Of a stretch of 64,000 bases of DNA, positions 12,482 through 27,000 are shown piece by piece. The stretch spans positions 22,566,879 to 22,630,878 of the forward strand of contig WARS01000029.1 in assembly GCA_008933995.1 (NCBI GenBank), read 5' to 3'. The notes below the pieces were generated by a model that ran no database searches, was not told the origin of the DNA, and saw only the letters and a program-made list of their open reading frames with translations. Within the stretch, counting starts at the first letter, position 1, and the number at the start of each line of letters is the position of its first letter. The position numbers and the translations under genes were made by a program. The stretch is from Datnioides undecimradiatus (Eukaryota; Chordata; Actinopteri; Lobotiformes; Datnioididae).

Positions 12482-14479
12482 GGCTTCACAGACTGATTAT
12501 CTGATGCATCTTCTCATCAGCGTGTTTGATTTCAGTAAGAAGTGCGAGTTTTAGTTTCTGAGTGTAAATCCTCAGAACACTTTCCCGGATTCTGGTGAAT
12601 GGTTATTCGTCTTTTTTGCATCTATTTATGGCGTAAATCACTTTCTTTATGTAAAGAAAAAAGCTTTTTTTGAGAAAAGTTGATGCGTCATTGCTTCTTC
12701 TTCTTCTTCTACTTCCTTCTGTTTGATTGCAACCATAGCTTCAGTCTCTGAGTCATGATCTTCCTCCCCTACTTTCATGCTTTCATGGGAAGAACACATT
12801 CAAATCTATGCCTGTGGTGTAAATGACGTGTTCCTGGAGCAAAGGCTGTGGAAAGTTTCGGGAATGATCAAGAATCCCACTTTATGCATCTTTTATATTC
12901 CATTTTCCAACTCCCTGAGAGTGAAGCCTGGAATATTCCTAATAACCAGCGACATAAACTGTGAATAGATGTGAAATTATCTGACATTTCACTGAAAAAT
13001 CCATAGAACGAATCCAAAAGCGTGCAGCAGACGCTTGCTTTCCATCATTTCTGCGTCATTATTCACCTCAGGACTCATCAGTTCATCTTAAACCCTTCGG
13101 AGGAGACGCGACCTGCAGTTTCACACTGCTGAATTTATACTTTTTTAGTCAAATGAGTGCAATCCAAGTATAAATACATGTACAGAATACAATTACAACA
13201 AGTCCGGATCACATTTTGCACATATCGAGGCAGTAACTTCAAATATACACTGATAGATAAATGAACAGAAGACATATTTGGATAATAAGAGTAAAGATAA
13301 TTGAGGGGCGAATGATTAAAGAAGTAAAAATTGCTCCTCACACACTCTTGTTTTAAAATGTCATGTAGCAATCCGCTGTATCAACAAGAGCTAATAGAGC
13401 TTACTTTGGACCGAACCGCATCAGAGTGTTGCAGCGCATAAATCCACCCCGAGCACATACAGGTTTGGATTTCGCGTCGGCCATTGTTTTTGTATTTTTC
13501 ACCCGGGCCGACCTGAACGCTTTGTCTAAATGCTTCCCCGTCGTACTTTGTGTGTAGTCTGTCGATTTTGTGTTTGTGTGTGCGCTTGTTAACCGCCGTC
13601 GCTTTGAACTCTTCGACAATCTCGAGCGCACATCTGCCAGATCTAATCGCTCGTGTTTTACCAGAATGCCAGTGTTGACATATTTCTGTTGTGGACGCTT
13701 CGATAATTAAGACCAGATGTCTGCGCAATAACAAAACTGTTCTTGCAACACATCTCTTGATTCAGAGATGTTTCAAATCAGAAGAAAAAAGGCCTCCTCA
13801 CTCCCGAACTGACACAGAATCACAAAGTGTTTGTTCTTTCTTTTTAATTCACTGCTGGCTGCCTTATTCCCTTCATTCTCTCTGGATCAAAAGCCAACTA
13901 TTGTAATTAAAATTTGAACCAGGCCGGACAGTCACCGCTTACAAATGTGGATTTTCAGAGCGGGATTAGAGAGCACTTACCCTGACAAGAGTTCATGCGA
14001 GGCTAAACCCTTAATTGCAATGAATTTATCTTTTGTAAAGTCTCGAAAAGTGCAACGTTATGTAATGTGGTAGAGGTCAGCACGCTGGGAAAACAAAATG
14101 GCAGCAACTAACACGTAATCAGAGAAGAGGTACGGCGGTTAAAGCTCACTGGCAGAGGCAGACCAAAGAGAGTAACTACAGTTGGATTAGTCTCGTGTGT
14201 TAAACTTGGGATTTGTGTTGCTATGTGCATCCTTTAACGTTGCTGGTCTTCATCTTTTTCATTTACGCTTGCAGCATTCACCTGCGACTGCAGATAAAAA
14301 CAAGTAACCTGGCCACGTCTGGCCCATCTATAGAGGCTTTTGATCAGATCAGATTATAGTTTGCAAATTGCACTAAACTGATTGAATCGTCAAAAAGCCT
14401 CAGATTGCTGCTTTAATTCTACACTTCGAAACATTTGGACACTTCATTTCCCATATTTTTGTGCAAGTCCGCTTTTCAG

Positions 14480-15340
14480 ATCCTTGTAATTCCAATTAAG
14501 TGGGATCTTGAAGCTTAAACCATCATATACATCAACCAGATCAGTCTGATAATAACGTGCTTCCAGCTTAACGAACTATCTGTAGGAATGCAAATGCACA
14601 GATTAGGTGTACTGGACAAACAAGTGGTTAACAATGTCAAGCGATCAAAGTTTGGTTGAGTTAAAGCACCAGAGCCACCTGGTAAGGTTTCAGAATACTC
14701 TTTGGGTTAAGATGAGATGTTTTTAACTGTGAGAAACCGACTGCAAAGGTGGTGAAGACAGCAACTCCAATGATCCCACGCTGCTACTACTGTTCATTCA
14801 GCATCCTCTTGTGTTTGATGTCTCCATCCACCTCGACCGCCTTCCTACGTGCGCTTTGCCACTCTTTATTCTACATCACCCGATTTAATCCGTTGCTCTG
14901 TTATGGTTAGAATAGCCGCTAAAGGTCACAGCACAACAATAAACCTAATAACGGGTCGTAAAAAGCTCCTTGCACAACCTATACTGACTTTGAACTTTCT
15001 GAGCAATACAGGAAGGGCGGAGATGTTTGTTTGGTGGATGGGCACGTCTGGATTGCGTGCGAGAAAGGTTTTGCAGAATCTTAGAGTTGCCCAACTTTGT
15101 GGCATCACAAAACCGACTCTACAAGGAAGCTTGTTGAGAGAACTTGAGGTGCCTGCACAGTTCCTGGCCTCCAACCCATCCAACACCTTTGGTATGAGCT
15201 GAAAAACCAACTGCAGGTCAGGCCTGACCTTCAATAATGCTCTTGCAGCAAAAGTAGAGGGGATGGCTCAGACTTCAGGGCGTCTATATCTATTGCAATG
15301 ACATATTGCATGTTCAAGTGTCATAGTGTGGAGGAAACGG
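14480..15340 (+). mobile_element. Tc1/mariner DNA transposon relic
   Basis: Two parts resemble the transposase coding sequence of fish Tc1/mariner elements. At 14488-14570, AATTCCAATTAAGTGGGATC and ACGTGCTTCCAGC match the segment before the second catalytic Asp. At 15140-15270, sequence around CCTGCACAGTTCCTGGCCTC and AACACCTTTGGTATGAGCTG matches the segment encoding the DLNPIEHLWDEL-type motif. About 500 bp of unrelated or heavily decayed sequence separates them, no continuous frame remains, and no terminal inverted repeats were recognised. The element is dead. Confidence 0.65.
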
Positions 15341-18300
15341 GGACCTGCTCAGACGTATGATTGAACCTCTTTCCCACTAGATAAGCAGCATACTTTCCAC
15401 TGTAACATACATAACACAGGCCTACATCATATAACTCAAAGGGCTGAGACGGTCACCAGATCAAACTTCCCCTTGAAGTGCTCCTCAGTGCATTAACCCC
15501 TCCTCCATAAGTGCATTAAACCCTCCTCAATGGGAACATGACAAACACAATGTACGCAAGCTCCATAGGCAACAGGCGGTCAAGGCTTTCCACCATGTGA
15601 CCAAACACTCAACTGGCTGCACACAGAGCAACACCAGCCAAACAATCACCTCAAGCTGTTGCTATTTTCCATATCTCAGCATAATTTCACTGTAATGTTT
15701 GGTTTGGCTTTTCGTTATATTGCCAAATGTGAGGCTGTTTGGTCTGATTTGTGTCCAGATCTCTGAAAACCAAACACCGTTAGTGATTATCACAAAGCCA
15801 TTTAATTCAGCCCTGTGGTCTGTTGTTCTAAAGTTGAAGGTTATCTGATCTGATGTGGAAGTTTCTTAGCTGTCAAAATACACAAGAATAACTTCTGGGG
15901 GCTGGACGCAGGGTTTCTCATGCGTTTCTGTCCTGCTCGCGTCTTTTCGGGTGTGTCCTGCAGCAGTAAGTCTTCAACAGTCGCCTTAAACTGTCGGCGA
16001 GAGCTGGAATAAAAACCAAACTGTTAAGTTATGAAATTACACGTGGTGTAAAACGGAGTACTGGGTATGCCGTGATAGACTAAGTCGTATTTTCTCTTTG
16101 CTTAGCTGGTGTAAGCTGTGTTACATAAAAAGCAGCTCAGCAATAGATCCATTGTTAGCATTTAGCGGTGACCTCTCCAATGGAAAATCCATTTTATCAT
16201 TTTCATTTATTTCTCCAAGGCAGGAATGATAACGAATACATCATTATTTATCCTCAGATAGTCCCGCCCCCCCCCCCTTCTCTGGGCTCAGGCCACGATT
16301 CTGTAACGGACGAACCCGTCGTAATTCAAGAGAAAACAGTCTTTGTAGCTCTTCTCTGCCCCCCTGCCGTAAGCTCCAGGTTCCCCGGAAAAGCCTCTGC
16401 AAATAAACAACTTAACGAAAACAATTAATGGTGCTGTGGGAAAAGCGATTTAATTTCCTCTCGCGGGCCCGCGGACAGAGCACTGAGAAACTGGACACCT
16501 CCTTAATCACCCTGCCTCAAGCCCGAGGCTCAGCACGGCCGCCTCAGCCAGAGAGCGAGAACCGGGGGGCTCGTAGCGGAGCTGAAACTTCCTCCCAATT
16601 TGGATTCAATCTGGCACCGACTAAGTGAAAAGTCTGCAGCCGATGATGTTAAAACATCTCCTCTCTCCTTTTTAAACTCCCGAATGTGTCACCGCTCTAA
16701 TTCAATCTGTCAGCGCTGACCTCCGCGAGCTCCTTCCCTCTGCGAGCTCCTTCCCGCCCTCTCTGTCATCATACAGGCATGTTTGCTATAGAAGCGCAGA
16801 CGAGTACCATAGTTATCAGGAACACGGGGTAGTTATGTCATATCCTGTGAATTGGGAAATTAACTGGAGCACTCAATGTTCTTTTTAATCAGCCCCCTAA
16901 CATCTTTCACAACAGCAGTTTCTGTTATTGTACTTGAATGCACCATATTCCAAGATGCTATTCCGTCCACCATGTGCGTAGCAAAGATACCAAAGACACG
17001 ATATAAAATCGCTGCAGAGCATTTCAATGCCACTCCAAAAGACTGTAAACATGATACGTTTCAGTTTGGTCGAATTCAACCATATCTGATTTTCCTGTTC
17101 CTGGTCCTGGAGGGCTGCAAAATATCCCAGCATGCATTGGGTGAGATGCAGAATCATTGTTTTGGTTTCTCCTGCAAGCACAAAAACTCAATGTACCCAC
17201 TACCTGCCTATTAAGTGTCTGCTATCCAGGACTGTCTCTAAATGAAATGAATTATTATAAAGACCTAAAAGAAGTTGATAGTTTGAGGATCTTGAGCTTT
17301 ACAGGAAGAAGACATGACTGACTTTCCAACTGTGTGTCCCGTTACGATTGCTTTTACAGTCTTAATAGCAAAAAATGCTGTACTGTGCCTCGTCTGCGTC
17401 ATGTAGCCTTGAACAATGACACCCTGAAATGTGTACGGTGCACTTAAGTAGCAGGCTGCTGGTCTTATGATGCCTTGTTTTCAATGTTAATACCCTAAAG
17501 TTTGACTCAGACATTAGATTTTACATTCATCTGCTGAAATTTGAGTTTCAGGGGCCTGCAAACACAATTTGTGACGTCGCAACAAGTTTGGAAGTCAGTT
17601 TATGGTCCGATATTCAACGTACACACAAGGGTGATGTGGAAACTCGAAGCCCTCAGTGCACATATACAGAGAGTGGACTTCTCAGTGAACTTAAACTTGC
17701 AAAATAACAAAACTTGCAAGCTTATAATTTAATGTAATTTTCACCTACTATTCACGCCATTAAAACGAACTTGCAGCGCTCATAATTCTACATCAGGGCT
17801 CTTCAGACTTCTCGGTCTTTCCGAAGCCTGCAGTGATGCAACACATGCATTGCACAACAGCGAATGCAACTCATTATCACCAAGATTCTGTGCGCTCAAT
17901 GTGTTTCGCCGACAGGAACTTATAAGGAAGGCATTACCTCTGTGGTAGTGTGCTGGCCAAACCTCCTGGCCCCGAGCATCGGGTGTTCTCAAGATTTAGG
18001 AATCGTAGGACCGGTCCGGGTTCAGCAAAGGAAATGCCCTATCCTGTATTAACGGCTGAACCTCTGCCGCTGACATCATCGTCCACGAGACTCCTTCCCC
18101 ACCCCCCCCACCCCCCCGACTCACACACGTTCTCCTGCATAGCACCCTTGCTATTATCTCAGAGCTTGCGTCGTTGACCTTTAACCAGTGGGAGGTGAGT
18201 GAAATGTCAGGAGAGCTGTCTGCAATCTCTACAATCTGAGCCAAGAAGTCACAACAATACTCAATGATTGGTCCAGGATCGGCACTCGCTGGTATTTCTG

Positions 18301-21300
18301 GAATAATGTCAGGCAGAGATTACACTTCCCTTCCTGTTTGGCAAGAAAAAAAAAAAAACATCTGGCCTTATTTTCTCCCTGGAAGACAGCAATTACTGCA
18401 AATACCTGATGAAAATTGAAGACGAACATAGAAACGTAAAGACTGTGATGCAAATTACGTAAAAATGAAGTGACTCATCTGAGATCAAAGGCCTGATTGT
18501 TGCCAATAATGGTTAATGTCAGTCAAATGAAAACATCTGCGTCCGTGCGCATCCCTCAGCAGCCAGAGTCGCATGCATGTGCTCGTATTCAGGCTGGTCC
18601 GGCTGCACAGCATCTGCTCTGGCTCTGAATATTAAAGCAGTCCATGCGAGCGTTTGTATTCGTCAAGAACAGCTCCTATACGTGCACTTTCATCAAGTCC
18701 CATAATTACAATGTTCAGGTTCAGTGGCTGTGAAAGTGAAAGCAGCAGAAAAACCTGCAAGCTCAGTGCAGCTGCTAAAAATACCGCACAACTGATGCTT
18801 GATGCGCGTTTGTTAAGTTGTTAATCCGCTATCAGTTGTTTGTTTGCTTTTCAAAGGTAATGGTAACCAAATGGCAGTGTGTATTGTGCTGGTTCCTGAG
18901 CTTTCAGATTGCCATTACGTCCATAAATCGAGCGTGGAGCTTCTGTCAGCGTGGTAAACAAAGCACCTGGATGCCAACTGGTGCCGGTTTATTTGAACAG
19001 CGGTGCGGCTAGCGCCGTTGGCCAAAGTACACACCTACTCAAAGGGAACTTGGGCTTCCAGGAAATTCTGTAATGAAAGCAAACCTCCTATGTTGCTTTG
19101 TGTGCCTGCCTTGTCTGTGCAGACGTCGCCGGAGCTGCACAGCATAGTTTAGAGCCTCCAGGTCGTATAAAGTCACATATTTCTTCTGCCGGCTCCAAAC
19201 AAACATGGAGACATGTCGAAGGAGCCTTTGAGACGTCTGTCATCCACTCTGCCGTCACAATTTAGCTTCTCTAATTCATTTTTTCTTCACCTTTCATGGA
19301 GTCAGCGATTATTCAGACACGGTCAATGTCACTGAGGAGTTGGGGGGAATGTCACAGCAAATATCTGAGTTTTCAAGGTTTCTGGTTAAAGAAGAAACGT
19401 CCATAAAAACAAGAAAATGTAAGCGAACATGACTCCGGAGCAGGTTTTATTATCAGCCCCGGAATAAAAACACTGACACAAAGGCGGCCAATTAAAGTCA
19501 AGTCAATCTCAATAAGTGCTGCACTTATGTAACTGTCAGGCCTCTATTGTCTGGCTGCAGCAAGGGCGATAATAACATGGCCCTGAAACCTGTGTTTCTC
19601 TGAATACATTGCTGCGCCAACAAAGTGATCCCTTTTAATAGCTACTGGCTGCAAAGCACGGCCCCGGAGCGCGCCTCAGGCTCGCAGGAGCTCACGTCTC
19701 TCTTTTCATCGGTCTGAATGTCCTTTGGAACACGGGCTGTTTATTTATTTGTCAGTAGCCTTAAACTGTGTGAAACTGAAATTTTCCAGGGCTGTCCTGG
19801 CTCATGCATCTGGATATTCATCTCACAGGCAGATATTGAGGACTGTTTACTTTCAATGTTCTGTTCTCGTTTTGCACACTGTGCACGAATCGGTTACCCG
19901 AGTGAAACGGGTCCGCTCAAGTTACTCAGCACATTATGTTTCGAAAAGTAATATAGAGACACTGTTTTACTGTAAGTTGTACCTTATTTTTAAAGTTTGT
20001 CTGCATAAAATTATACTTTTGGACATTAAGATTGTATTTGAAGTGTGAATATAAGCCGTGATATGCATTTGTGTTTGTCATAGTTGTGTAATTAGTAGAA
20101 AATGCATTGAAATATGACAAATAACCAAGAACTTGTGTAACAAAGGAGCGTTCCCTTCAGGTTCTTTAGCTTTTAAACCTGCAGAGAGGAACATTTGTCC
20201 AACCTTGGGCTGTGAGAGTAAACACAAAAACATTGCTGACACTTTGTCATGGCTGCAGATATACATGTTCTTTAGACCACCGGCTGCAATGATAACATAA
20301 TATTTTACATACATGTCCGTGTACTACATGTGTTACTAGAGGATGCCACAAGGAGGCGCTGGACAGAGATCTGTTGCCATGTTTATTGTTAATGTCAGTC
20401 CAACTCCAGAAGTTTTACACGTTCATTCGATTACAATGTCGCTGTTTTGTTGAGGAGAAGCAGATGATGCAGTCAAGTAAACACATTGTGACGATGGTGG
20501 GTATGTTTCTCTCATTCTGTGAGAAGCAACAGGCATCTGCCAGCATCCTCATACTGCCCCTACACTGCTCCTACTGCTCATATGCATTTTGCATCTTGCA
20601 GCAAGCACCTAGTTAACTGAACCTTTTCTGGCTAACATTAAATACATTGCTAGCACTGAGCTGGAGCAGGAATGTCGCCACAGACACCAAAACTATGAAA
20701 ACTGTAAAACACAGAGGGATTTATTTGGCAGTGACTAACTCAACCGGATTGGGAATGGCTGGAATGTAGCGGATGTTCATTATATATGTAAAGGTCCAGC
20801 TTTACAACAAACAGGCTGCGTGAGCTGTTGTAATTGTTTCCTGTGACAATATTTTGCTGATTGTTGCAGCCAACCTCAAGCTTTCCACCTTCTGAAGCTG
20901 GGCAGCGTATACAGCATGGACACAGGCTGCAGGGCTGCAGGTTTGTTTTGCTGCCACCTGACTCACCTGTGGTCCCACTCTGACAACAAAAGTGCTCTAT
21001 CTTCATTTGTGCAGCCGTTTTTCTTAAATACAAACAGAGAGGATTAATGTGGCTGAGCTTAATAAAGTGGACGCAAGAGCTTTCTCATGGATTTTAAAAC
21101 GCGATACCCCAGAATTGCTTTCTAACAACTTTCGGAGTTTTGATCGCCATAGAAACCGGGGGTAAATTTCCCGTTTTTATCTTTGTTATGACTCGGTCGA
21201 GTAATGACAGTTATCCAGCCAGTATTAAGCCGCCAAGCAACGGGCTGAACGCAAAACCTGAGCGCTCCTGATGAAAAGTTTGCTTTTTTTATTTGATTAA

Positions 21301-22826
21301 CTGTCACATAACGTGAGTCAGCACAACATTAAGCCCATATGCTTCGGCATTAGTCAAACTAAATCTGTCTCCGCACTAAATAAAGTAGTTTCTTAAAGGT
21401 GAAATTCAATATACATAGTCTAGATTATAAATACGGGCTTCAGAGAGAGCTGGCAAGCTACGCCGTGAGCTGTCTGCCTCGTGTGAGTATAAAGATATCA
21501 TATAAGTGAGACAGCATCGAGCTCAGAGTAACAACAAATCAATCCTCGTCCTTCTTCAGCAACACCTCAGGTTTTTCAGCAGCATCATTTGCAGCAGAGC
21601 CATCACAGCACGTGTCCTCTCCGGGATTCTTCCTTGAGACCGGGCTGAATGACTGAAAACAATGCGATTCACAGAGTCTCTTTCAGGAATAAAGGCCCTT
21701 GTGTGTTCGAAGCCTGACGGTCATTGCTGTAATAAATGGACGAAAGCTCGAGGACGTGTGATGTTTTATTCAGCGTGAGGCCTAATAATGTCTGAAAAGA
21801 CACCTGCAACACAGATAGAGTCATTCACTGACGGTAATAAAGAGGCTATGTTAATTCAGTTCTTCCAAACGTGCAAGTAAAATGTCAAAAAACAAGGTGC
21901 AGAACCAAAATGAAATACATCTGTATCAGAAGATAGTGTTCTGACAACGTGAGATTGGACGTTTAAGTGGCTTCTGGCTCAGGGTCATCTTATGTCCTGG
22001 GGGCTTGGTTGACCACAACCCACTAGCTCCCTGGTTTAAGTTCACCAGGAGACGTTTGTTGCCCATCTTTCTCCCCTCACTTCCTGTCATCTTCCAACTA
22101 TCACAGTCTCTGATAAATATATTTTAAAAAACCCAAAAATAGACGTATTGCTCTGCAGTTTTGCTGTTTCAGCAGTTCGACAGCTTGTTTCCCACGTTCG
22201 CGCGGCTGAAAGATCTGTTATAAACAGTGAAGAGCTTCTGTTGAGATTACTGAGATTACAGCTGTGTCTCCTGTAGTCTGTGCTGCGACCATGAATAAAA
22301 GCAGACTTGGGGCTTAAAAAGGGAGTAGATGAAAACTACAAGATTAGCTTAACTCAATTCTGCAACCACGAAGAGCCGCTTGTGTCCCCAACTGACAGAC
22401 TACAATGATTGCTTCTGATCTTCTGTAGGAGGCAAATATTGTATTGAACTGAGTTTTTGTGACTTTCAAAATGCCGAAAGCAGGGATCAGCTGGGGTCAC
22501 GTTCAGGATCTTATTTGTTTAATTTAATTTGAGCGCCGCTGTCTTAAATCATCAAAAGGTTGAAATCTGCAGAAGTTCTTGCAGGGGACCATTTAACATT
22601 TGAGAAATTTGACGATAGTTTTGTAAAAATCATTCGTTTTATTTATCTTAATGCAAAGTTGCATCAGCAGTTTATCACTTCAGGTGTAAAATAAACACTG
22701 TCATCATCTGCATCCTGTTGGTTGGTTTGCTGGTTGGACTGAAACCTCAAAGCAAAGCAGCCACTCACATCTGAAAACCCGCCCTTCCTCAGCCACGCTT
22801 GCCCCTGCTCTACACATTCCAGTCTG

Positions 22827-22900
22827 ATTGGCTTAGCTGTTGGCCCAAAGCCCAAAGGACGTCTGTATAAAACTCCCCATGCGTCGAAAGCCAGAGTCAG
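22827..22900 (+). promoter_or_regulatory. Core promoter of rgs5 (inverted CCAAT plus TATA)
   Basis: An inverted CCAAT box (ATTGG, 22827-22831, in TGATTGGCTTAG) lies 39 bp upstream of a TATA box (TATAAAA, 22866-22872). The TATA is 127 bp upstream of the ATG, predicting transcription start near 22895 and an unspliced leader of about 100 nt. The CCAAT context is nearly the same as at the first RGS gene (TGATTGGCTGAG), which supports common descent of the promoters. Confidence 0.72.
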
Positions 22901-22992
22901 AAAGCAAAGGGAACTCTGAGACTCTCGGTGGGCTAACGCGACAGACTGATTTCACTCTTGAGCACTGCTGTACCGACTGAAAGCGCTGGAAA

Positions 22993-23991
22993 ATGTGTAA
23001 AGGATTAGCCGCCTTACCCCAAACCTGCCTCGAAAGGTGAGACCTGCATCATTAATTACCTCATGTTTAAACACCGCGCTCCTCTGAGGCGCTTTAGATC
23101 CTGGACAGCTTGACTCTACTCTGAAGCTCTCACTGTACGAGCGGCTCTGGTTATACTGTAAAAGACAGATAGATAAGAAAAACAAGAAATGTAAATCCAC
23201 TTTGACGTCAGTCTCATGTCGAGACTTTCCACCTGAAAGAGCTTAAAGGCTTAAACTTCACCTCCGTGAACTTTTTACAGTCCTAGATGAATTTCTGTCT
23301 CCTTCTTTTGACCCGAAGAGCAGTTTCCTCTGTGATAACCCATTTTTATGTGATAACCCGAACGTATTTTTGGTTTATTGCTGACTTTAGAGTTTACACA
23401 GGTCAAAAACGGTTTCACCATTCGGTCAGTACTGCTCTTAAAATGTGATGCTGTGGGTTTTTGCTCAGTCTCAAATACAAAACACAGACAGATTAAATGT
23501 ATAACTTAATAATTATGTTGCACTAACTCTGAGAAGCTCAAACTAATATACAGGTTTTGTTTTATAGCTTTAATTGGACCTTTTTCCTTTATTTTGCCCG
23601 TTTTATTCGAAACAAGATGACGTTTCTTTAGTTTCTTTTGCAGGTTTTGTTGCAAACCAAGTAGCTAAACTTTTAAATTTGATTAATCAACCATAATGCT
23701 GATCAATTTGGTGTTTTTGTCTTATATAAATGCAATGGACAAGAGGTCGTAGGGATGACGTTATGGAGCTCAGATAAACATCGTGATTAGGTGATTATAG
23801 CTCTGTGTGTCTGAGAAGTTATAACAAAAGACTTTGTCACACACAAGCCGCCCTCTGCTTCCCATCACCCAGGGCCAAGGAGATCAAGTCGAAATTGGGA
23901 GTGTTACTGCAGAAGCCGGAAAATGCCATCGACCTCATCATCCCCTACCCCGAGAAGACTGAGAAGAAGCCGGAGAAGCTGCAAAAGTGAG

Positions 23992-24034
<43 letters not shown>

Positions 24035-27000
24035 GCTCCGGTCTCAGACACATGAATCTCTGTAGAGGTACAGAACAGCGTTAACCAGATCACCGACGCT
24101 AAAGTGGCAGAGCAGAGCCCCGAGCAGGTTGGAGATGTGGACATCAAAGGACATTAAACCTCTCCAGACACCGACTGGTGCTCAGACGCCGGTGTTGCTG
24201 ATGATTCTTCCATTTGATCAGAAGCACTGTGTTACAGATTAATTCAGTCTCTTTTTCCTTATTCTTCAAACTCTTTTATCGCCGACTCGTACGAAAACAC
24301 AGTTTTTCATTTTGTCCTGCTTTGGTTTTTCATTTTAAAGCTGAAAAGAACTGATTGATTCAATGAAATCAAGCCATTGATGCTTTAGTTGGGGCTTGAT
24401 TGTGTTTGGCTGTATTCTTGCATTGTGGTTCCATATTAACAGTGTATGTTTCACTTTTTAAAACCCTCCTGCAGCTTTGATTCATATTTAATTTAGCATA
24501 TTTTTCATATTTACATAGTAGAACAATGTTTGTTTGACTTAATTGACAACTACTATGGATAAGCTCTACACTCTTAAGCTGGGACATACACTAAATGATA
24601 GATGGCACCTGATTGGGTGATCGCACCACTTACTGGCCTGTCATTGGTGCTTCTGTCTTATTAACATAAAAGCAAAATAAAATTTAAAAAAAGGTCACAG
24701 CTGCTTGGGAAACATCGTCCTCAGTGTCAGTCCGATGTCTGATGGCTGTCCGTGATTGGTCCGAGGTTCAGTCTGTTCTCAGCAGATGTTTCCCAGACTG
24801 CAACCTTGCAGCGGAAACTGGGATCAAAGGATGCAGCCCGGCTCTGTGACACCAGAGACATACATCAAATGTGCACGGGAACAGTTAAAGTCTAAAGTGG
24901 TTTGAAGCGTTTCAGTGACACACAGCCCTCACCCTGCACAGTTTATACCAGTTTCATGATGTTTGCTTACACTGACAAAATGATATGTTTTATAAATGAT
25001 AAAGAGTCAATCATGGCTGATTTAAAACATTTAATTGACATATTAATCTGCATTTCGGGGGACAATGTGTCATCACAAACACTTAAATTATTATTATTTT
25101 ATATCTTGTGTGTGTATTTGTGGGTGAGGTGCTCATCCACAGTTGGTGCATTACCTACAGTAGACGGCATTTAGCAGCAAAACCGATCAAAACCTAAATC
25201 GCTTAATGTTGCCGTCAGACAGGAAGTTAAAGCTGTGATGTTCTCAGTTTCAAAACAGCAATTTTACATTGTGGAGTAATGGTGTTGCTGGTCTACCGCT
25301 GCCTTTGTCAGTTTCCTTGTTTGTGTGGATCTAAGCTGACTCTTTAAAGCACACAAGTCTCTCAGCAACACAAGCAAACTAACTGGCAGAGGCCACGATG
25401 AGCCACAAACTCCCACTTTCCTCAAAGTTAAATTACTGTTTTTGTCAGTGGAGCGTGGTGGATTGGATAAGAGCAACATAACAGCTTCAGTTTCCATCAG
25501 AATGGTTGAAAATGGGGAAATACAAAGTGCCATCTACTGTAGGCGATACGCCGACTGTGGATAAGTACCCTTCAAGCTGCCGGCTTCACATTACATCCCC
25601 GTCATGTGCATTTGGGATTCTGATTTCAGCCGGTTCTTGTGACGCTTCCTGTCTGAACTGTGGTGTTTTGTGTGCAGGCCCACTCCTGACGAGGCTGCTC
25701 AGTGGCGTGAGGGTCTGGACCGAGTCCTGAACAACAGCTGTAGGTGTCTCCCACACACACAAACACAAGTTCACGTCACTTGCTGTAGGCGACGCTGCAT
25801 TAAGGAGGGTTTTTATGAACTTAAACGATCTGGCTTAACCCAAGAAGTCTTAACCGCAACATTTAGTGATATACGTGCCTGGTGGATTAACAGCTTTTTG
25901 TCCCGGTATGGATTCTGTGTCCCCATAATGCAGCTGAAGAGATTGTTGTCCCCACAACATGTGTTTGTGTAACAATATTTAACAATTTCAACACATTTCC
26001 TTTATATATTCTTTGGGAAATTACTCTAAAAACCTTTTTAAACCTACTCAAAATACAAGAAACCTCCTTTTCCAAATCCAAAGAGCACATTTCACACGTC
26101 CAGGTGGCCCATTCCTTCGACTCAGCAGCGTCTCCTCCCTTTCCTCCTCACGAAACGAACCCTGAGCGTCACTGCTGCCTCCCAAAGCCGCGGCCTCCGC
26201 TGTGCATGAGCTGGCGCTTTTCAGTTTATCTTTTAATCATCGCAGAAGGAGAAAACATGCCCTCCCCGAGGTCCGGGCTCCATGTTGTACACTATTTAAG
26301 TGGGGTACAGTCAAAGGAGTGGGCTTCGGTTTCCATGACAACAGTATTATTTCTTTTTCATATTAGAGAGTCAGTGTTTTTAAGTTTTACACATTTCCTC
26401 ATGCATTTGAATACTGTTACTAATACGGACACCACAAACAGCCAAGAATCTTCATACTAACACATCCAAAGCATCAACTATACCAATCAAGATGGCTTAA
26501 AAACATGCAAATCACGCTCCTCTGTAGCTTACAAACACATACACAATACATAGTTTAAGAAAAGTTAGTTTCATGCACAGTTAGCTTTGCCAGACTTTAG
26601 TTAAATTACTTGGATTCTTAATAAAAAACTACATTTGCATTAGGAGCTGTGCAGATAGCTGCAGTGGGATCTCCCGCAACCATCTCGATCCGAAACATGG
26701 TGAACTGATCCGCGACCACCTTCCTCCCTTTTGCTAAAATTAAGCTGCTGCATAATCATACCGTGCAGGGGAACGTTAAGACAGTTTCAACCCTAGGTGC
26801 AGACTGAGAGAAATGTAAACATTGCTCGCAGAGAGAGAAAAACACTTTTACAAAAACCGTACATGCCGGACACCAACCTCCAACCTCCGGCTCCACTGTT
26901 TACCTCACAGAGTGCACAGAAAGCCTGAGAGACGGCAAGACCGATGATTAACTCTAATGGGTGACGGTATTTAGCTGTACTTGTAAACTCTCCTGCTAAT

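Larger units (their letters stand above)
7990..22800. other. Intergenic region between the first RGS gene and rgs5
   Basis: About 14.8 kb without a supportable gene. It holds candidate CTCF sites (9365, 9638, 11580, 20346), an L2/SINE-like tail ending near 10870, microsatellites, a Tc1/mariner relic (14.48-15.34 kb), a short degenerate copy of a teleost repeat near 17100-17160, and GC-richer, repeat-poor blocks (16.3-16.78 kb, 18.5-18.75 kb, 19.45-19.7 kb) that might be conserved regulatory DNA. The longer open frames (12090-12554 +, 13381-13734 -) have no recognisable domains. Confidence 0.6.

Noticed and set aside
12090-12554. 154-codon open frame on the plus strand
   Set aside because: No recognisable domain, a low-complexity lysine run from the A18 tract, and no splice or promoter context; likely chance.
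13381-13734. 117-codon open frame on the minus strand, basic, vaguely DNA-binding-like
   Set aside because: No clear motif of a Myb/MADF or other family; an overlapping second frame is equally open; not supported.
20346-20359. CTCF-like word CCACAAGGAGGCGC
   Set aside because: Two consensus positions do not fit; too weak to list as a site by itself.
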